The notes under the pieces were generated by a model that searched no databases, was not told where the DNA came from, and worked only from the letters and a program-made list of their open reading frames with translations. From Sinohyriopsis cumingii (lineage: Eukaryota > Mollusca > Bivalvia > Unionida > Unionidae): 64,000 nucleotides of DNA. Below, in pieces: positions 37,400 through 49,887 of the stretch. The first letter of the stretch is position 1. Each line of letters starts with the position of its first letter. A program made the translations under genes and the position numbers. The stretch is taken from assembly GCA_028554795.2 (NCBI GenBank), contig CM068841.1, forward strand, positions 20,880,308-20,944,307, written 5' to 3'.

Positions 37400-38440
37400 C
37401 TTAGTGTGACTACTCTGAGTATCAAAGAACTGACTCTCTTAGTGTTATAAACCATGAGTATGCAAGAATTGATTCTTAGTGTGACTACCCTGAGTATCCA
37501 AGAATTGACTCTTAGTGTGACTACTGAGTATCCAAGAATGACTCTTAGTGTTACTACCAGGAATATTCAAGAATTGACTCTTAGTGTGACCACTCTGAGT
37601 ATCAAGAACTGACTCTTAGAGTGACTACCCTGAACATCAAAGAACTGGCTCTTAGTGTGACTACCTTGAGTGTCCAAGATTTGACTCTTAGTGTGACTAC
37701 TCCGAGTATCCAAAAATGACTCTCTTAATGTGACTACTCTGAGTATCAAGAACTGACTCTTAGTGTGACTACTCTGAATATACTAGAACTGACTCTCTTA
37801 GTGTGACTACTCAAGTATCCAATAATTGACTCTAAGTATGACAACTCTGAGTATCCAATTAACTCTTATTTTGACTACTCTTGAGTATCCAAGAATTGAC
37901 TATTTTGATGTGACTAATTTTGAGTATCCAAAAATTGACTCTCTTAGTGTGACTATTCTCTTAGTATCCAAGAATTAACTCTCTTAGTGTGACTACTGAG
38001 TATCCAAGAGTGACTTTTAGTGTGACTATTCTGAGTCTTAGTATCCAAAAATTAACTCTCTTAGTGTGACTACTCTGAGTATCCAAGAATTAACTCTCTT
38101 AGTGTGACTACTCTGAGTATCCAAGAATTAACTCTCTTAGTGTGACTACTCTGAGTATCCAAGAATTAACTCTCCTGGTAATGGCTACTCTCTAAGTATC
38201 CAAGAATTAACTTTCTTAGTGTGACTACTCTCTAAGTATCCAAGAATTAACATTCTTATTGTGACTATTCTCTGAGTATCCAACTTCTCGTGGGTCGGTG
38301 GTTCTTTCTGGGGTTTTCCTAGGTTCTTCCTCCATCATTAATACTGGCTGCCATTTATAGCCTATCGTGTGCTGAAAAATGGTGTTAAACCCTACAACAA
38401 CAACAACAACTCTGAGTATCCAAGAATTAACTCTCTTACT
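37400..38440. repeat. Diverged minisatellite, about 38-42-bp unit, split by a SINE
   Basis: More than twenty imperfect copies of a unit with CTCTTAGTGTGACTACTCTG and AGTATCCAAGAATT. Copies differ by small indels, and the last few before 38170 are the most uniform. A truncated SINE interrupts the array at 38284-38410, after which one more unit follows. Confidence 0.93.
38284..38410 (+). mobile_element. SINE family A, 5'-truncated, inside the minisatellite
   Basis: Starts in the body at TTCTCGTGGGTCGGTGG and runs to the (CAA)n tail. The tRNA-like head is missing, the common result of incomplete reverse transcription. Confidence 0.9.
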
Positions 38441-38623
38441 AAATAAACATATCAATGCAAATGTGTACTGCCACAAGTGAGTCAAGTGTCCTTAAACTGT
38501 CATCTGCCTCCAGTTTACATATTCAGTATAATCATACTAAGTCAGAATTCCACCACAACATTACATAGAGTGAGTGCGACCATAAAGGAACTCACCAGGG
38601 TAAGTAATAAGGCTGCAAGCATA

Positions 38624-38895
38624 AAAGAAAGCATGAAAGCAAAAAAAGATATTTATATACTTGAAAATTATCAATGGCCAGTTATTGCTAGACATCTTCC
38701 ACACAGAAACTATATTTTCCAGGATGACAATGCATCACTGCATAAAGCACACATTATTATGGAATATTTGGAAACTAATAATACAAATTACATAGAACTG
38801 CCAGCAAGATCTCTGACTTGCATGGTTTAGAGAATGTGTGGTTTAAACTAACACAAAATCTACAAAACAATGTGCATTATTTGAGGACCTGCTGT
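38624..38895 (+). pseudogene. Tc1-like transposase fragment
   Basis: Frame one reads ILENYQWPVIARHLPHRN then FQDDNASLHKAH, the second catalytic Asp region of Tc1/mariner DDE transposases, and ELPARS. After a frameshift near 38818 it continues as DLHGLENVWFKL, matching the family's SPDLNPIENxW block. The N-terminal DNA-binding part and first Asp are absent. SINE-bearing DNA begins at 38901 within the remaining C-terminal region. A possible coding remnant resumes at about 39289. The gene is dead. Confidence 0.85.
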
Positions 38896-38900
38896 AGCTT

Positions 38901-39288
38901 TGTTGTTGTTGTTGTTGGGTTTAACGCCATTTTTCAGCACATGATAGGCTATACATGGCGGCCAGTATTAATGGTGGAGGAAGAACCTGGGAAAACCCCG
39001 GAAAGAACCACCGACCCACGAGAAGCTACTGGCAAGCTTTTTCACATACCCACATTGGCTGAATCAAAGACTGGCACCCACGCAGACAGGTGGGATGGCA
39101 GTGATCCGTAACGGAGAGCGCTTCAGACCACTCGGGGCCCCCACCTAACGTGCATTGTTTACATTGGTGTTATGAATTCACAAATGCATTACAGTTCTCG
39201 TTCTGAAGGCTCGGTAATGCTTGCAAAAATTTACCTCTTCATTCAGTCATGACGATTTGCTGAATATTCTACATCAAACTTACAAAGA
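38901..39288 (-). mobile_element. SINE family A copied together with 138 bp of 5' flank
   Basis: 38901-39150 is a full family A SINE in reverse. 39151-39288 repeats the DNA beside the SINE at 17104, including its target duplication CACCTAACGTGC, which here occurs only on the head side. Identity with 17104-17498 is about 97% by eye. It interrupts the Tc1-like pseudogene. Confidence 0.9.
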
Positions 39289-39588
39289 CCTAAAGATGTA
39301 ATTATGAAATTAAAAAGACTCTGGGGACAAAGGTATCTGAAACACTCAGCACATGCTAATTATGTGTTGATGATTGGATTGACTGACAGAAATTATCCTC
39401 ATGCCAGAGCTGCATTTCAGTCTGACCTAAGAAGATTCCCTCAAAAGGACTCAAACTTGATTGGCTGAACAGAATTTTTAGGAATTCATGAGAAATCAAG
39501 TTCTTCCCTCCTCTTTTATTGTTTTTAATTTCCTGAATACAAAAACAATCTGTGATATCCTTCAGAAACTCCAAACATACTTGATTTT

Positions 39589-39836
39589 TTTGTAGTTGTA
39601 GGGTTTAACACCATTTTTCAGCACAAGATAGGCTATACATGGTGGCCAGTATAATTGGTGGAGAAAGAACCCGGCAAAACCCTGGGAAGAACCACTGACC
39701 CATGAGAGCTACTGACAAACTTTCTCACGTACCCACAATAGCAGAGCCTAAGACTCAAACCCATGCAGACAAAGGTGAGATGGCAGTGATCCGGAACAGC
39801 GAGCACTTTAGACCACTCGGCCACTCGGTGCCCCCC
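39589..39836 (-). mobile_element. tRNA-derived SINE, family A, with 15-bp target duplication
   Basis: Tail at the left (TTGTAGTTGTAGGG), tRNA-like head at the right (CACCGAGTGGCCGAGTGGTC on the minus strand). The duplication AACATACTTGATTTT lies at 39574-39588 and 39837-39851. Moderately decayed. Confidence 0.92.
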
Positions 39837-40036
39837 AACATACTTGATTTTACTTTTGAGTTAACATGTTTCAAGACAAATACAATACAAAAATCTTTGT
39901 TAATATCTTTGACCTTGCACGTGGTATCATAGAACAGATGATCCCTGAACTTAAGTACGATACTGTCAAGATTTACCCTCATGTGAACATAGGTTAAATC
40001 CTTTAAGATGCCCCTGTTATTGAACTGGCAGCATTC

Positions 40037-40264
40037 AAGGTACTGTATATACTTGCTTATAAGATGAATCCAGCTGCAAATTGCACAGATCTAGATCTGC
40101 TGGTGCATAATGTGCTGGCAGATCTGGGTCTGTGCAGTTTGATAGGAGTAATCTGTAGAGCAAACAATACAGACCATAATCTGCAGGCACATTATGCAAT
40201 GGCATATCAGGATCTTTGTTGTTTGCATTTTGACTTGGCTTATAAGCGAGTCAAGACAGTATAA
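40037..40264. mobile_element. Palindromic MITE, copy 5, best preserved ends
   Basis: Starts TACTGTATATACTTGCTTAT and ends with its inverted counterpart GCTTATAAGCGAGTCAAGACAGTA. Internal arms pair through GCATAATG/CATTATGC. About 228 bp, no ORF. Confidence 0.85.
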
Positions 40265-40739
40265 TTTAGATACATACTGTATGCAAAAATGGTTTTTATT
40301 GAATTTCATTCATTCTTGTTTATGTCATTATGATCACAAGCTATTACAGATCAAGACCAGTATCAAGAAGTCTGACCTTGATATCAATGTCCGAGTGCTG
40401 AGGCTGAAAAACAACTAAATAAAGTCTAGTCAAAACTGACCACAAAGGTAATTTTCAAACTCAATCAAAACAGCAAGGGCATGTAGGTGGTAAGATCTGC
40501 AAAATGTGTTTTTATAAATATCCTATTACTGTCAATTCTTTCAAGATGTGTAGTGATAACAAGATTCTATATGACAACTTAACTGCCACACTAAAGAGGA
40601 GATCAGCATAAACTTCAAGCAGGACCAGCTACAATCTGTTATAGTAACATGATAATCCAGATGAAGCCATGAGAAGATTTTCAAAATGGCCACCAAGGCA
40701 TCAAGTTTGAGAGTTAGATAAGCATTATTTTAATACAGT

Positions 40740-41348
40740 ACCAACTGCACACATCAAAAAGTGTCTCAGTAAAACTCAGTGTCAATATGACCATTGTAAT
40801 ACAGTACCAACTGCACACATCAAAAAGTGTCTTAGTAAAACTCAGTGTCAATATGACCATTGTAATACAGTACCAACTGCACACATCAAAAAGTGTCTTA
40901 GTAAAACTCAGTGTCAATATGACCATTGTAATACAGTACCAACTGCACACATCAAAAAGTGTCTTAGTAAAACTCAGTGTCAATATGACCATTGTAATAC
41001 AGTACCAACTGCACACATCAAAAAGTGTCTTAGTAAAACTCAGTGTCAATATGACCATTGTAATACAGTACCAACTGCACACATCAAAAAGTGTCTTAGT
41101 AAAACTCAGTGTCAATATGACCATTGTAATACAGTACCAACTGCACACATCAAAAAGTGTCTTAGTAAAACTCAGTGTCAATATGACAATTGTAATACAG
41201 TACCAACTGCACACATCAAAAAGTGTCTTAGTAAAACTCAATAAAAAATGTCTTAATAAAACTCAATGTCAATATGACCATTTTAATACAGTACGAACTG
41301 CACACATAAAAATATATCTTAGTAAAACTCATTGTCAATATGACCATT
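40740..41348. repeat. Minisatellite, 66-bp unit, 8 near-identical plus 2 diverged copies
   Basis: The 66-bp unit begins ACCAACTGCACACATCAAAA and recurs at exact 66-bp steps from 40740 to 41202 with only one to three substitutions in total. Two diverged units follow. The unit length is 22 codons, so long repetitive frames exist on both strands. I treat them as artefacts of the period. Confidence 0.97.
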
Positions 41349-43021
41349 CATTCTGGAAGTGCAGACAAAACAAATTTCAAAGATGGCTGCTTGAGTTTTG
41401 TTAATTGGTTAATTTCAAAAGTAAAATACAGAGGAGCCTCATTAGTCCTGACACTTTATCTGAAACCTCACTATCAAGATATTTTTCAATGGGAACGGAA
41501 TTCAGTTTTTTTCTGTTAATCCTGAAATCTGCATTCCAGATCTAGGGATTAAAGTATGAAATTAAAACAACACATGCTTTGATAATCTAGAAATAATCTT
41601 TCCAAAAATAAAAATAAATGTTTGATGAATCGTACATGAAAATCTAGTCACTCAGATAACTCACATTCACCTACACAAATTTTGGAGTTGTGTCAATTTA
41701 TCAATCTCTTACTGGTCACATTTTAGTGACAGATTAAAGTTATAAATTGGTCATGTAATCATGTGTGGAAAAACTTAAAGTAGTGTAATCATATTGTAAG
41801 CAGTGCAGTGATTGTATAAACAATGTCTGCTTTTGCTACTTGCGGACAACATGTTAATAATTAAACAAACGTACTGTGATCAAACTGTTGACACTTTTGA
41901 CATAATATATGGTTAAAAAATTAAGTGTCATTAAGTCTCTTTAATGTTTCCCAATTCTAAGTCAAAATCACAATTTGCTGATGACTTTTTAAACAGAATC
42001 CTGACTTCACACTGTTGGCTTGGCAGTAATAATACAATTTCAACAAGTGTGAAACTGCCTCAGGGCCAATGTCCTAATTGTGAATTATCTAGTTTCATGC
42101 CCCAACCTGGTTTAGGAGTAGACCATCCAATTATATAATCCTATTAAAAAAGACTGGAAAGAAAAGGTGAAATAATCCCAAATTAGATTGCTACCATTAT
42201 CAAAGCTAGGGCTTTGTACTTTATACACAGCAGAAACAGGAAGTAAAATATCTGCTTGCAAATGCAAACACTTCCACCCCTACAGCATAAATGGATATTT
42301 TCCAAAGTTAGTGACAATCTCTAGTTACACCACATGATTTAATGTAGCTATCTTAACAGTAGTACAGTATCAAATAACACATTAACATCAAGTGATGATC
42401 GAAGATGAGGTATCCATTTTATGAAAACAAAATCATAATTATCATTTTTGCAGCTATTTAATGACTTCAAAACTTGAAAAAAAAGACTAAAATATATATT
42501 GTTTGGACTTACCGAGGTAAGATGAAGCTGGAGAGGACATATGCCTCTGACAGGACAAATATCCAACAGCAGTTCATAATTTTTCCAGACCTCTGGTATG
42601 TATGTAATGTACTTCATTTAATGGTACATCAGCATACTCCCAGACATACAGTGTTGAACAAAGGCTAGCCACCACAAGCAGTAAGAGCAAGAACTGTGCC
42701 AAAATCACCAGGAAGACACACCCCCCAAACCATTAGCCAAAAAGCACAGTGTGACAAAACACAAATGGCAAAATTTTGCAAAAATTCCCCCCCTCCAACA
42801 CACATAGCAAAAACAAAGGCAAAACAGGTTAAAACAAATTCCCCAAATACAAGGGCAATGCATTTCTATACAAACCATGCTCCCTTAAATAGACCAAGAT
42901 CTCAGTTGGAATGTTTCTGCCATTAGTGACCTCTAACAACATGAAGGATGCGGCATCTGACCTATTTGATATGTACTTCCTGCAAAGGGATATAAGGGCA
43001 TTCAAACTGAGTAATCTCAAA
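41349..43021. other. CpG-poor DNA, no gene seen
   Basis: No recognised exon. The stretch 42690-42870 is rich in A and C with several C-runs. Confidence 0.5.
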
Positions 43022-43300
43022 CACTGCCTAATCTGGCCTATCATTGGTCACTTGCCTAATCTGGCCAGTCATTGGTCACTTGCCTAATCTGGCCTATCAC
43101 TGGTCACCTGCCTAATCTGGCCAGTCATTGGTCACTTGCCTAATCTGGCCTGTCATTGGTCACTAGCCTAATCTGGCCAGTCACTGGTCACTTGCCTAAT
43201 CTGGCCAGTCATTGGTCACTTGCCTAATCTGGCCAGTCATTGGTCACTTGCCTAATCTGGCCAGTCATTGGTCACTTGCCAAATATGGCCTGTCATTCAT
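43022..43300. repeat. Minisatellite, 28-bp unit, about 10 copies
   Basis: The unit reads TGGTCACTTGCCTAATCTGG plus CC(A/T)(G/A)TCAT. Internal variants alternate between CCTATCAT/CCTGTCAT and CCAGTCAT. Confidence 0.95.
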
Positions 43301-44557
43301 CATATCCATGGTCAGATTTTACAGCTGCCATTTTCAAATATCTCACTACAGAGAATTTTGAAAAGAAAGACCTTCCAGTGACACTTACCACCTGATAAGC
43401 TGGTAAGCAACTTTTCTGCTGGATTAAAAAGCTTAGAGTAAGCAACAAAACATGCTACATACATTTAAGGTTTATTAGGTAAGATATGTAAAATAAAATC
43501 TATATAACAATGGACCACGAATGGATCTTTTCTCAGCAAAACTCCTTCGTTTGAAAACTACCAAGCTGGTACTTGCACATAGTTACATGTACTTCTCATG
43601 CAGAGATATCCATCACAACTGTGACTTTTAACTTAATCACAAGCCCAATCAGCACAGAATTTTCCTGCACAAACTAATCATCAGCAAGGCCTATCATCAA
43701 CGGACAAATATTCATGAGCCTTTCCTAATATGGTGGAGATACTGTAGGATAACTATAGCATACCTATAGTATTAAAAATTTACCTGATGGCCATACATAC
43801 AAAATTAATTTAGTCCTGTATATTTCAGAAATGTTTTTTTCTTCACATTTAACAATTTGCATGGAAGAAACAAACATTGTGGTGTATAGAGCACTAACTT
43901 TATTCTAGACCTTTTCTAACTTATGTACTTTTATAGTACTTGTAAAAACGAACCGTGAAATTATATGTTCCAATCGTGTTCGGAGACCAAGATAATATTA
44001 GATTTTATTTCTGTGTTATTTCTATTATAATAAGAAAGACATGTGCCATGTATTGCCTGAAAGTGTCCCACAATTACAAATAATTACCAAATTTGATCAT
44101 AATTTAAGACCTTGAAAATGTACAATTGCTATTTATTCCTTTAATATGAACTTTAAAAACTAAATTTGTTGCCTAAAAAAATGTTCTACTTGCCTGAACT
44201 AAAGTATTTTGGTGTGGGACATACCAAATGCAAAAGGAATATGCCAGGGTATGTGGTAGAGACCATCACATTACCAAAAACAATAGAGATCACATGACGT
44301 CATGATTAATGAATACTTTACACTGTAACCTTGAATACTATGCCTGCCAGGCTTTCTCTATGAAATAGTTATTCCTGAGCAAAAAAACTTTATTTAAACC
44401 ATCAATGAGATACTAAAACTACAAATGGAAAAAAAAGAACACAAGTTCAGAAAATATGCTGGGTGAATGGAGGGGGAAGATAGAGATAATGTTTTGGGAT
44501 CAGGCAGTTTTTTGATATAGATGAAACATGTACAAAAATGTGGGTTGCAAAAAGTTG
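43301..44557. other. CpG-poor DNA, no gene seen
   Basis: No exon or transposon recognised. Confidence 0.5.
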
Positions 44558-44692
44558 CTCGAAATTAGGTAATAGTCTAAATGATGTACTGTAATTCTTA
44601 CACTCGAAATTAGGTAATAGTCTAAATGATGTACTGTAATTCTTACACTCGAAATTAGGTAATAGTCTAAATGATGTACTGTAATTCTTACA
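44558..44692. repeat. Three exact 45-bp tandem repeats
   Basis: Three apparently identical copies of a unit starting CTCGAAATTAGGTAATAGTC and ending TGTAATTCTTACA. The lack of divergence indicates a recent duplication. Confidence 0.95.
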
Positions 44693-46260
44693 CTCTTATC
44701 AAACAGGTTATCCTTAACCCACATATCTGTCTCTATTAAGTTTACCACACCAAACATTAAAAATGTTATTTTCCATGCTTTCTGTGAAAACTCAAAGTTT
44801 CAAAGATTTAATTTCTTTCTCTTTGAGAATAGTATTACAAACTATCAACATGTTTTCTCACAGTATGCCAAGATCATATATGAAAATGATTGGTACAAGT
44901 TACTTCCACGTACCCTCCAGAAAAAAAGATAAATAATCATGCAAATAGTTCAATAATTTTTCAGTTATTTAAAGTTATTTGTATTATTGTCTATGCACCG
45001 TGTCAACTGGCTATCACCATTTTCTTTACATTAACTGAAGGTCAAACCTTTGTTGTCATTATTTCTTAATCCATGCTCAGCACCATACACATAACACTAT
45101 CTGAGTTATCTCCCATGTATCAAACAGCATACATATTGCTTAGTTACAGATAGTAGGTAGGAAATATCTATCTTTTTTAAGAAGATGGTCCATCCTCATC
45201 AATAAATAAACACAGTTCAATTCAAGCCACGTACAGGTGACATACAGCCCTTGTTCCAGAGCACTGGGCCAAGCCCATCTGCCTGCATGCACCCTGTTGG
45301 ATGAAAATCCACCTGCTGTCATATATCACAATGCTATCATCACCATGTATATATTTTTATGCTTATGAGAGGATGGAGAAGCTGTGAATAAGATATCTGT
45401 ATGACAAACATTTCTTTATGTTATTTCACTGATTTATTTTCACACCCACCGACCCTCCAAATGCAAGTGAAAATCAGTAAATTTTCAACCTCATTACTGA
45501 TGAATACTGACCAAAATCATGGAAATGACAAGCAATACACAAATATATATTAAAAAAATATAACAGAAAGGTGGACCATGCATGGTCTGATCTGCCAAAT
45601 TACTTTTAGAAGTACAAAGCATGTACTTGCACAGAGTTTATCTCACTGGAGAACCACACATCAAGACTTATTACCTTAAACTTAATCTCAAACCCAAATG
45701 GCATAAGATGTTTCTGCACAAACTGCACAAGGCCTTCCAGAGGGAGGCATAAATACCTCCAGAGTGAGGCATAAAAGACACTGTTGCTAATAATAATGGA
45801 GATACTGAGATAACTATTCCATATCTTCTATTATGGTCGGTCATACAGAACTATTTAGTGCCAAATTATCATCAGCAGAACAATAATAATGGGAAAAGAC
45901 CATTATCAGGTCTAATCATTTACCTAATTTTGAGCTGCCTTCTTCAACCCATAGGCAAAAAAAGACAGTGGATCTATACTCTGTTACTAGTTTAAAGTAA
46001 TTATACATGGAAAAAGAAAATGGGCACCATCCTATAGCACAGAGTGATGGAAATGACTCCATTGCAGTGTAGATGCATTACATATGATGGTTAATTGTAA
46101 GGAGTATGTATACAAAAAATATCAAAGGAAATTAAATGCCAAAAACACAAGGTGATAACAGAATCCAATATGTATAATAACTATTTCCTTTAGACTTGAA
46201 TACAATTTTGGAAAATTAGTACAATCACTTCTAATTCACTCAATTGATTTCTTCGTCATC
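44693..46260. other. CpG-poor DNA, no gene seen
   Basis: No exon recognised. A short inverted GGAGGCATAAATACCTCC motif near 45741-45758 is followed by a partial direct copy. Confidence 0.45.
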
Positions 46261-46879
46261 TTAACACATTAACCCCTAGCGACGACTTAATGGGGCAGGA
46301 GGTAGTAGCCTACTGCCAAGCTCTGTAGCGTCGTGGTCATGCATGATACACTAAAGTGGGTGGTATTATAGAAAGGTAGACAGATGTACTCTACAATGAT
46401 ACCAAATGATCTGGAATATCTAGTTGCACTACAAAATACTGATAAAAAACCCTCATTTTTTTTACCCAACTGTTTTTTTAACCCAAAATTCGCCCTTGGT
46501 TGGAATCCGATTTTGTTTCCCTGATTTGAGACTTTTTGGTCTCAGATCTAAGGCAAACTGGTATGAACTGCAAACAGACAGATGAGCCTTTGCAAAAAGT
46601 AGTATAAGATGGGCATTTGGAATAAAGAGTGGTCTCCATACAAAAATAATGGCTCCCTTTAGCAAAAAAATTACATTTTTTAAAATAAAAAATCCAACTT
46701 TTACCCTTCTGCTCATGCACGAGTCAAATAGCTGTTTCTAACACCACTAGGCAGTATGTTATTGAAAGATGACTGGAGATTTGGTGTTTTCGAGTCTATT
46801 CAGAAATAGCTTTCAAAATGTGTTTACTACTCGATTTTCAGGCCAAAATGACAAAAAGCTCCAAGGGTTAATGTGTTAA
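46261..46879. mobile_element. piggyBac-like MITE with TTAA target duplication
   Basis: TTAA (46261-46264) is followed by CACATTAACCCCTAGCG. The right end is CCAAGGGTTAATGTG followed by TTAA (46876-46879). The outer 11 bases CACATTAACCC are exact inverted repeats. A TTAA duplication is characteristic of piggyBac-type transposition. The 611-bp interior has an 84-codon minus-strand frame with no recognisable transposase motif, so the element is non-autonomous. Confidence 0.8.
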
Positions 46880-48269
46880 AGGAAGGAGTGTACTACTGAA
46901 AAATTTGTTTTAAAATTATAGCTGTAAAAATTAACTACAGCAAAATGGCTGATATGTTATGATGTTCTGATCACATAACATGCCAAATAATCAGACAAGA
47001 TGCAGTGTTTCCCTTTACCCTCATTTGTGTTTCAGAGACCCCCAAATTTTTAATTTGACCCCCAGTTTTGATACCAAGGTTTGGTTTTTACTCAGTCTGA
47101 CCCCCAGAAGATTTTTGACTCTCACTCTTGCACCCCTAGGGGATACACTGAAGATGTCTAAAATTCATTTGTATAATTTTATGATCACCACAGAGTATTT
47201 TGATGCATTAATAAGTTCAACATTCCTATGATTTATTACTGAATTTTTCACAAATGGTTGTAAATATTTGTCTCTTTTACCCACAGGCTGAGGGTCAATC
47301 TGCTTTATGTCACTCTACATGTAAGCATACCAGGAAATGATAATATACTCTGGTTGTTATTGTGACAAACCTCTCCAACCAAACGCCAATATGAAACAAA
47401 ATACAAAAGGTAAGGGGCCATCCATTTAGTATGTATGCAAAACCCTGGCAAAGCTTGACCCCTCCCCCCTCCCTGTACACATGCATACTTTTTTACACAC
47501 ACCCCCACCTGCGTACGTACACTTGAGGCCCCCTCAAATTCTATAGAATGACCTATATTTAATATTCTCAGTAAAGATCAAGGATTAATAATATTAAAGT
47601 GTTTAATAAAACAGATAGTCCACTGATGTTGAATGTGTGGCTGCATCAAAGAAATAAGCTGCGTAACTTTAAAAAGTTTGTCTAGTGTCTGCTAAAATTT
47701 AAACGCCAACTGAACCCAGTCGAACAGGTTAGGTATTAGACAAATTATTATCCAGGTTTAATGCTCCCCCCATTTTCTATGCGTACGTACATTATCAGTA
47801 GACACCATCACCCATATGCAAGCATATGCATTTGGGTTAACCCCACTCCCCCCTCCATGCATACATACTAAATGGACAGCCCATAAAGATGCTGAAAACT
47901 TTTTTTAATTCCAAATGCTAATATGTAAAAATTTCAAAATTTACCAATTCAAAATAAAATAAAGATACAATTTTTTTAAACTAAAAATTTATTTTAAAAC
48001 ATTTTGTTTGAATTATAAAATTTTAAAGAAAATTTCAAAAAAACCTCTCTCACCCATATCATAATACAAGACCAAACAAACTTACACAAACGTTAACATT
48101 GTTGATGACAACCATGTGAAACCTACACTTTGCTACATGCTGATGCAGGTGATCCAATATAAAATACTGCCTGGAAATGAACAGCTTATTATTCTAAGGC
48201 ATAATAAGATGTCTTTCGAGAGGTGGGGGGAGATTAATTTAATTACCATAGTATCGTCTATTTTCATGG
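46880..48269. other. CpG-poor DNA with C-rich tracts
   Basis: No gene recognised. C-runs at 47457-47475, 47502-47508 and 47853-47866, and an inverted pair of loosely similar phrases (GGCCATCCATTTAGTATGTATGC near 47417 and GCATACATACTAAATGGACAGCC near 47859, first 20 bases compared) bracket about 460 bp. This suggests the ends of a diverged inverted-repeat element. Confidence 0.4.
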
Positions 48270-48740
48270 GTCTCAAGCTTCAATGTTTTGTACAATAAGG
48301 CCTTTGTGTGGGTACTTCAACGTTTTGTACAATAAGGCCTTTGTGTGGGTGCTTCGACGTTTTGTACAATAAGGCCTTTGTGTGGACACTTCAACGTTTT
48401 GTACGATATGGCCTTTGTGTGGGTACTTCAACGTTTTGTATGATAAGGCCTTTGTGTGGGTACTTCAACGTTTTGTACAATAAGGCTTTGTCTGGGTACT
48501 TCAATGTTTTGTACAATAAGGCCTTTGTGTGGGTACTTCAACGTTTTGTACAATAAGGCTTTGTCTGGGTACTTCAACGTTTTGTATGATAAGGCCTTTG
48601 TGTGGGTACTTCAACGTTTTGTACAATAAGGCTTTGTCTGGGTACTTCAATGTTTTGTACAATAAGGCCTTTGTGTGGGTACTTCAATGTTTTGTACAAT
48701 AAGGCCTTTGCGTGGGTACTTCAACGTTCTGTACAAAGTA
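48270..48740. repeat. Minisatellite, 37-bp unit, about 12 copies
   Basis: The unit reads GTACTTCAACGTTTTGTACA then ATAAGGCCTTTGTGTGG. Shorter variants lack CC and read GGCTTTGTCTGG, recurring at intervals among the long ones. Confidence 0.95.
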
Positions 48741-48754
48741 ACTAGCATGATAAG

Positions 48755-49043
48755 TCAACATTTGATGTGTTCAGAGCCCATCAAAGTGTGATGATCCTAA
48801 CCCAATTGAAAAACAATGAAATCATCACTTTGGTTGAGCTTACCTCGTGTACAAACCAACTTTAACCACTAGACTTTACCTCAAACATCACCAATCAAGT
48901 TGATTCATGCTGAATCGATAATTATGGCTCACATGCAATGCGAAGTACTGGACTTAATTTGTACCCACTGCTTTGAGAAAGCTGGACTTGTTTAGTTCAA
49001 CAATTTCAGGATTATTTACTTGACAAACATTTGTGTATACCAG
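48755..49043. repeat. Unclassified dispersed repeat, copy 2
   Basis: Same orientation as the copy at 31497-31822 and shorter by about 35 bp. The right end TTGTGTATACCAG matches in both. Confidence 0.8.
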
Positions 49044-49887
49044 ATAAAGGTGTCAACAAGTACCTGGGTACTTGGGTATCTGCCTGTTGATAATAACCTG
49101 GATAATAAAATGGGCAACTGGGTAAAAGCTAACAATTTAAATTTTAAAAAAATGTTTCCAATTTCAGATCCAAGACATCAGGAGAGAACACGACAGAATA
49201 GCGATTACAGTTTGAGGTTCATATTGTGGGGCAATTGGCTGTTGTGCATTTATTCATCATTAGACCTTCTTCTAATTTTCTTATTTTCTATTTATAGTAA
49301 CTGTACATTAATCAGTTCCAAGAAAACAGAGGGCTTTCTTGAATGTGAAACCATGTGCCACAAATTCATTCTTTTTTATATAAACATACATAGCAGACCA
49401 GTCTAAATTATAAAAATTTTGCACCAGATATTACGAAAAACGGGCTTTACTGATGTGTCTTTTGGATGTTACACGATTGAAAAACATTACAGGAGATGGA
49501 TTTTGTTAAACTTAAAAACATGTTGCATGCAGAAAAGGACAAATCATTAGCACTTTACAGCATTCACCATTTGTGGACTTTGCAACCTTTTGTGAAAGCT
49601 ACTGTAGACATGAAGACTTGTGAAAGTTAGTGTCATGCATAAATAATTTACAAATTTGATTTGTGTTTTTACTCTTATCCTAACTACTACTCAACATGGA
49701 TATAGCCAATTTGTGACAAGAATTTTAACTGCAGATCGAGGTAAGTAGCAAAAATAAATGTACATTTTTCAAACTTTTCTGTACTTATGGCATGTAAAAT
49801 ACAGATTGCTCTTTTAATGCTCAGATTACACTTTCTTGCCATTTATACTAGGAAATATTATGACTGGGAATTAGCACCTGGAAAAGG
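49044..49887. other. Probable M-Ras 3' flank or 3' UTR
   Basis: Lies downstream of the M-Ras stop on the minus strand. AATAAA occurs on that strand at 49249-49254, a possible but unproven poly(A) signal. A 128-codon plus-strand frame at 49020-49406 has no recognisable domain. Confidence 0.35.

Noticed and set aside
40714-41404. Repetitive ORFs of 175 and 205 codons
   Set aside because: They follow from the 66-bp unit (22 codons) lacking stops in one frame on each strand. A protein and its antisense would both have to be real, and neither has a start context or domain.
46462-46720. 84-codon minus-strand ORF as a transposase
   Set aside because: It lies inside the piggyBac-like MITE but shows no DDD transposase motif.
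49020-49406. 128-codon plus-strand ORF
   Set aside because: No recognisable domain. It overlaps the end of a dispersed repeat and lies in the probable M-Ras 3' flank on the other strand.
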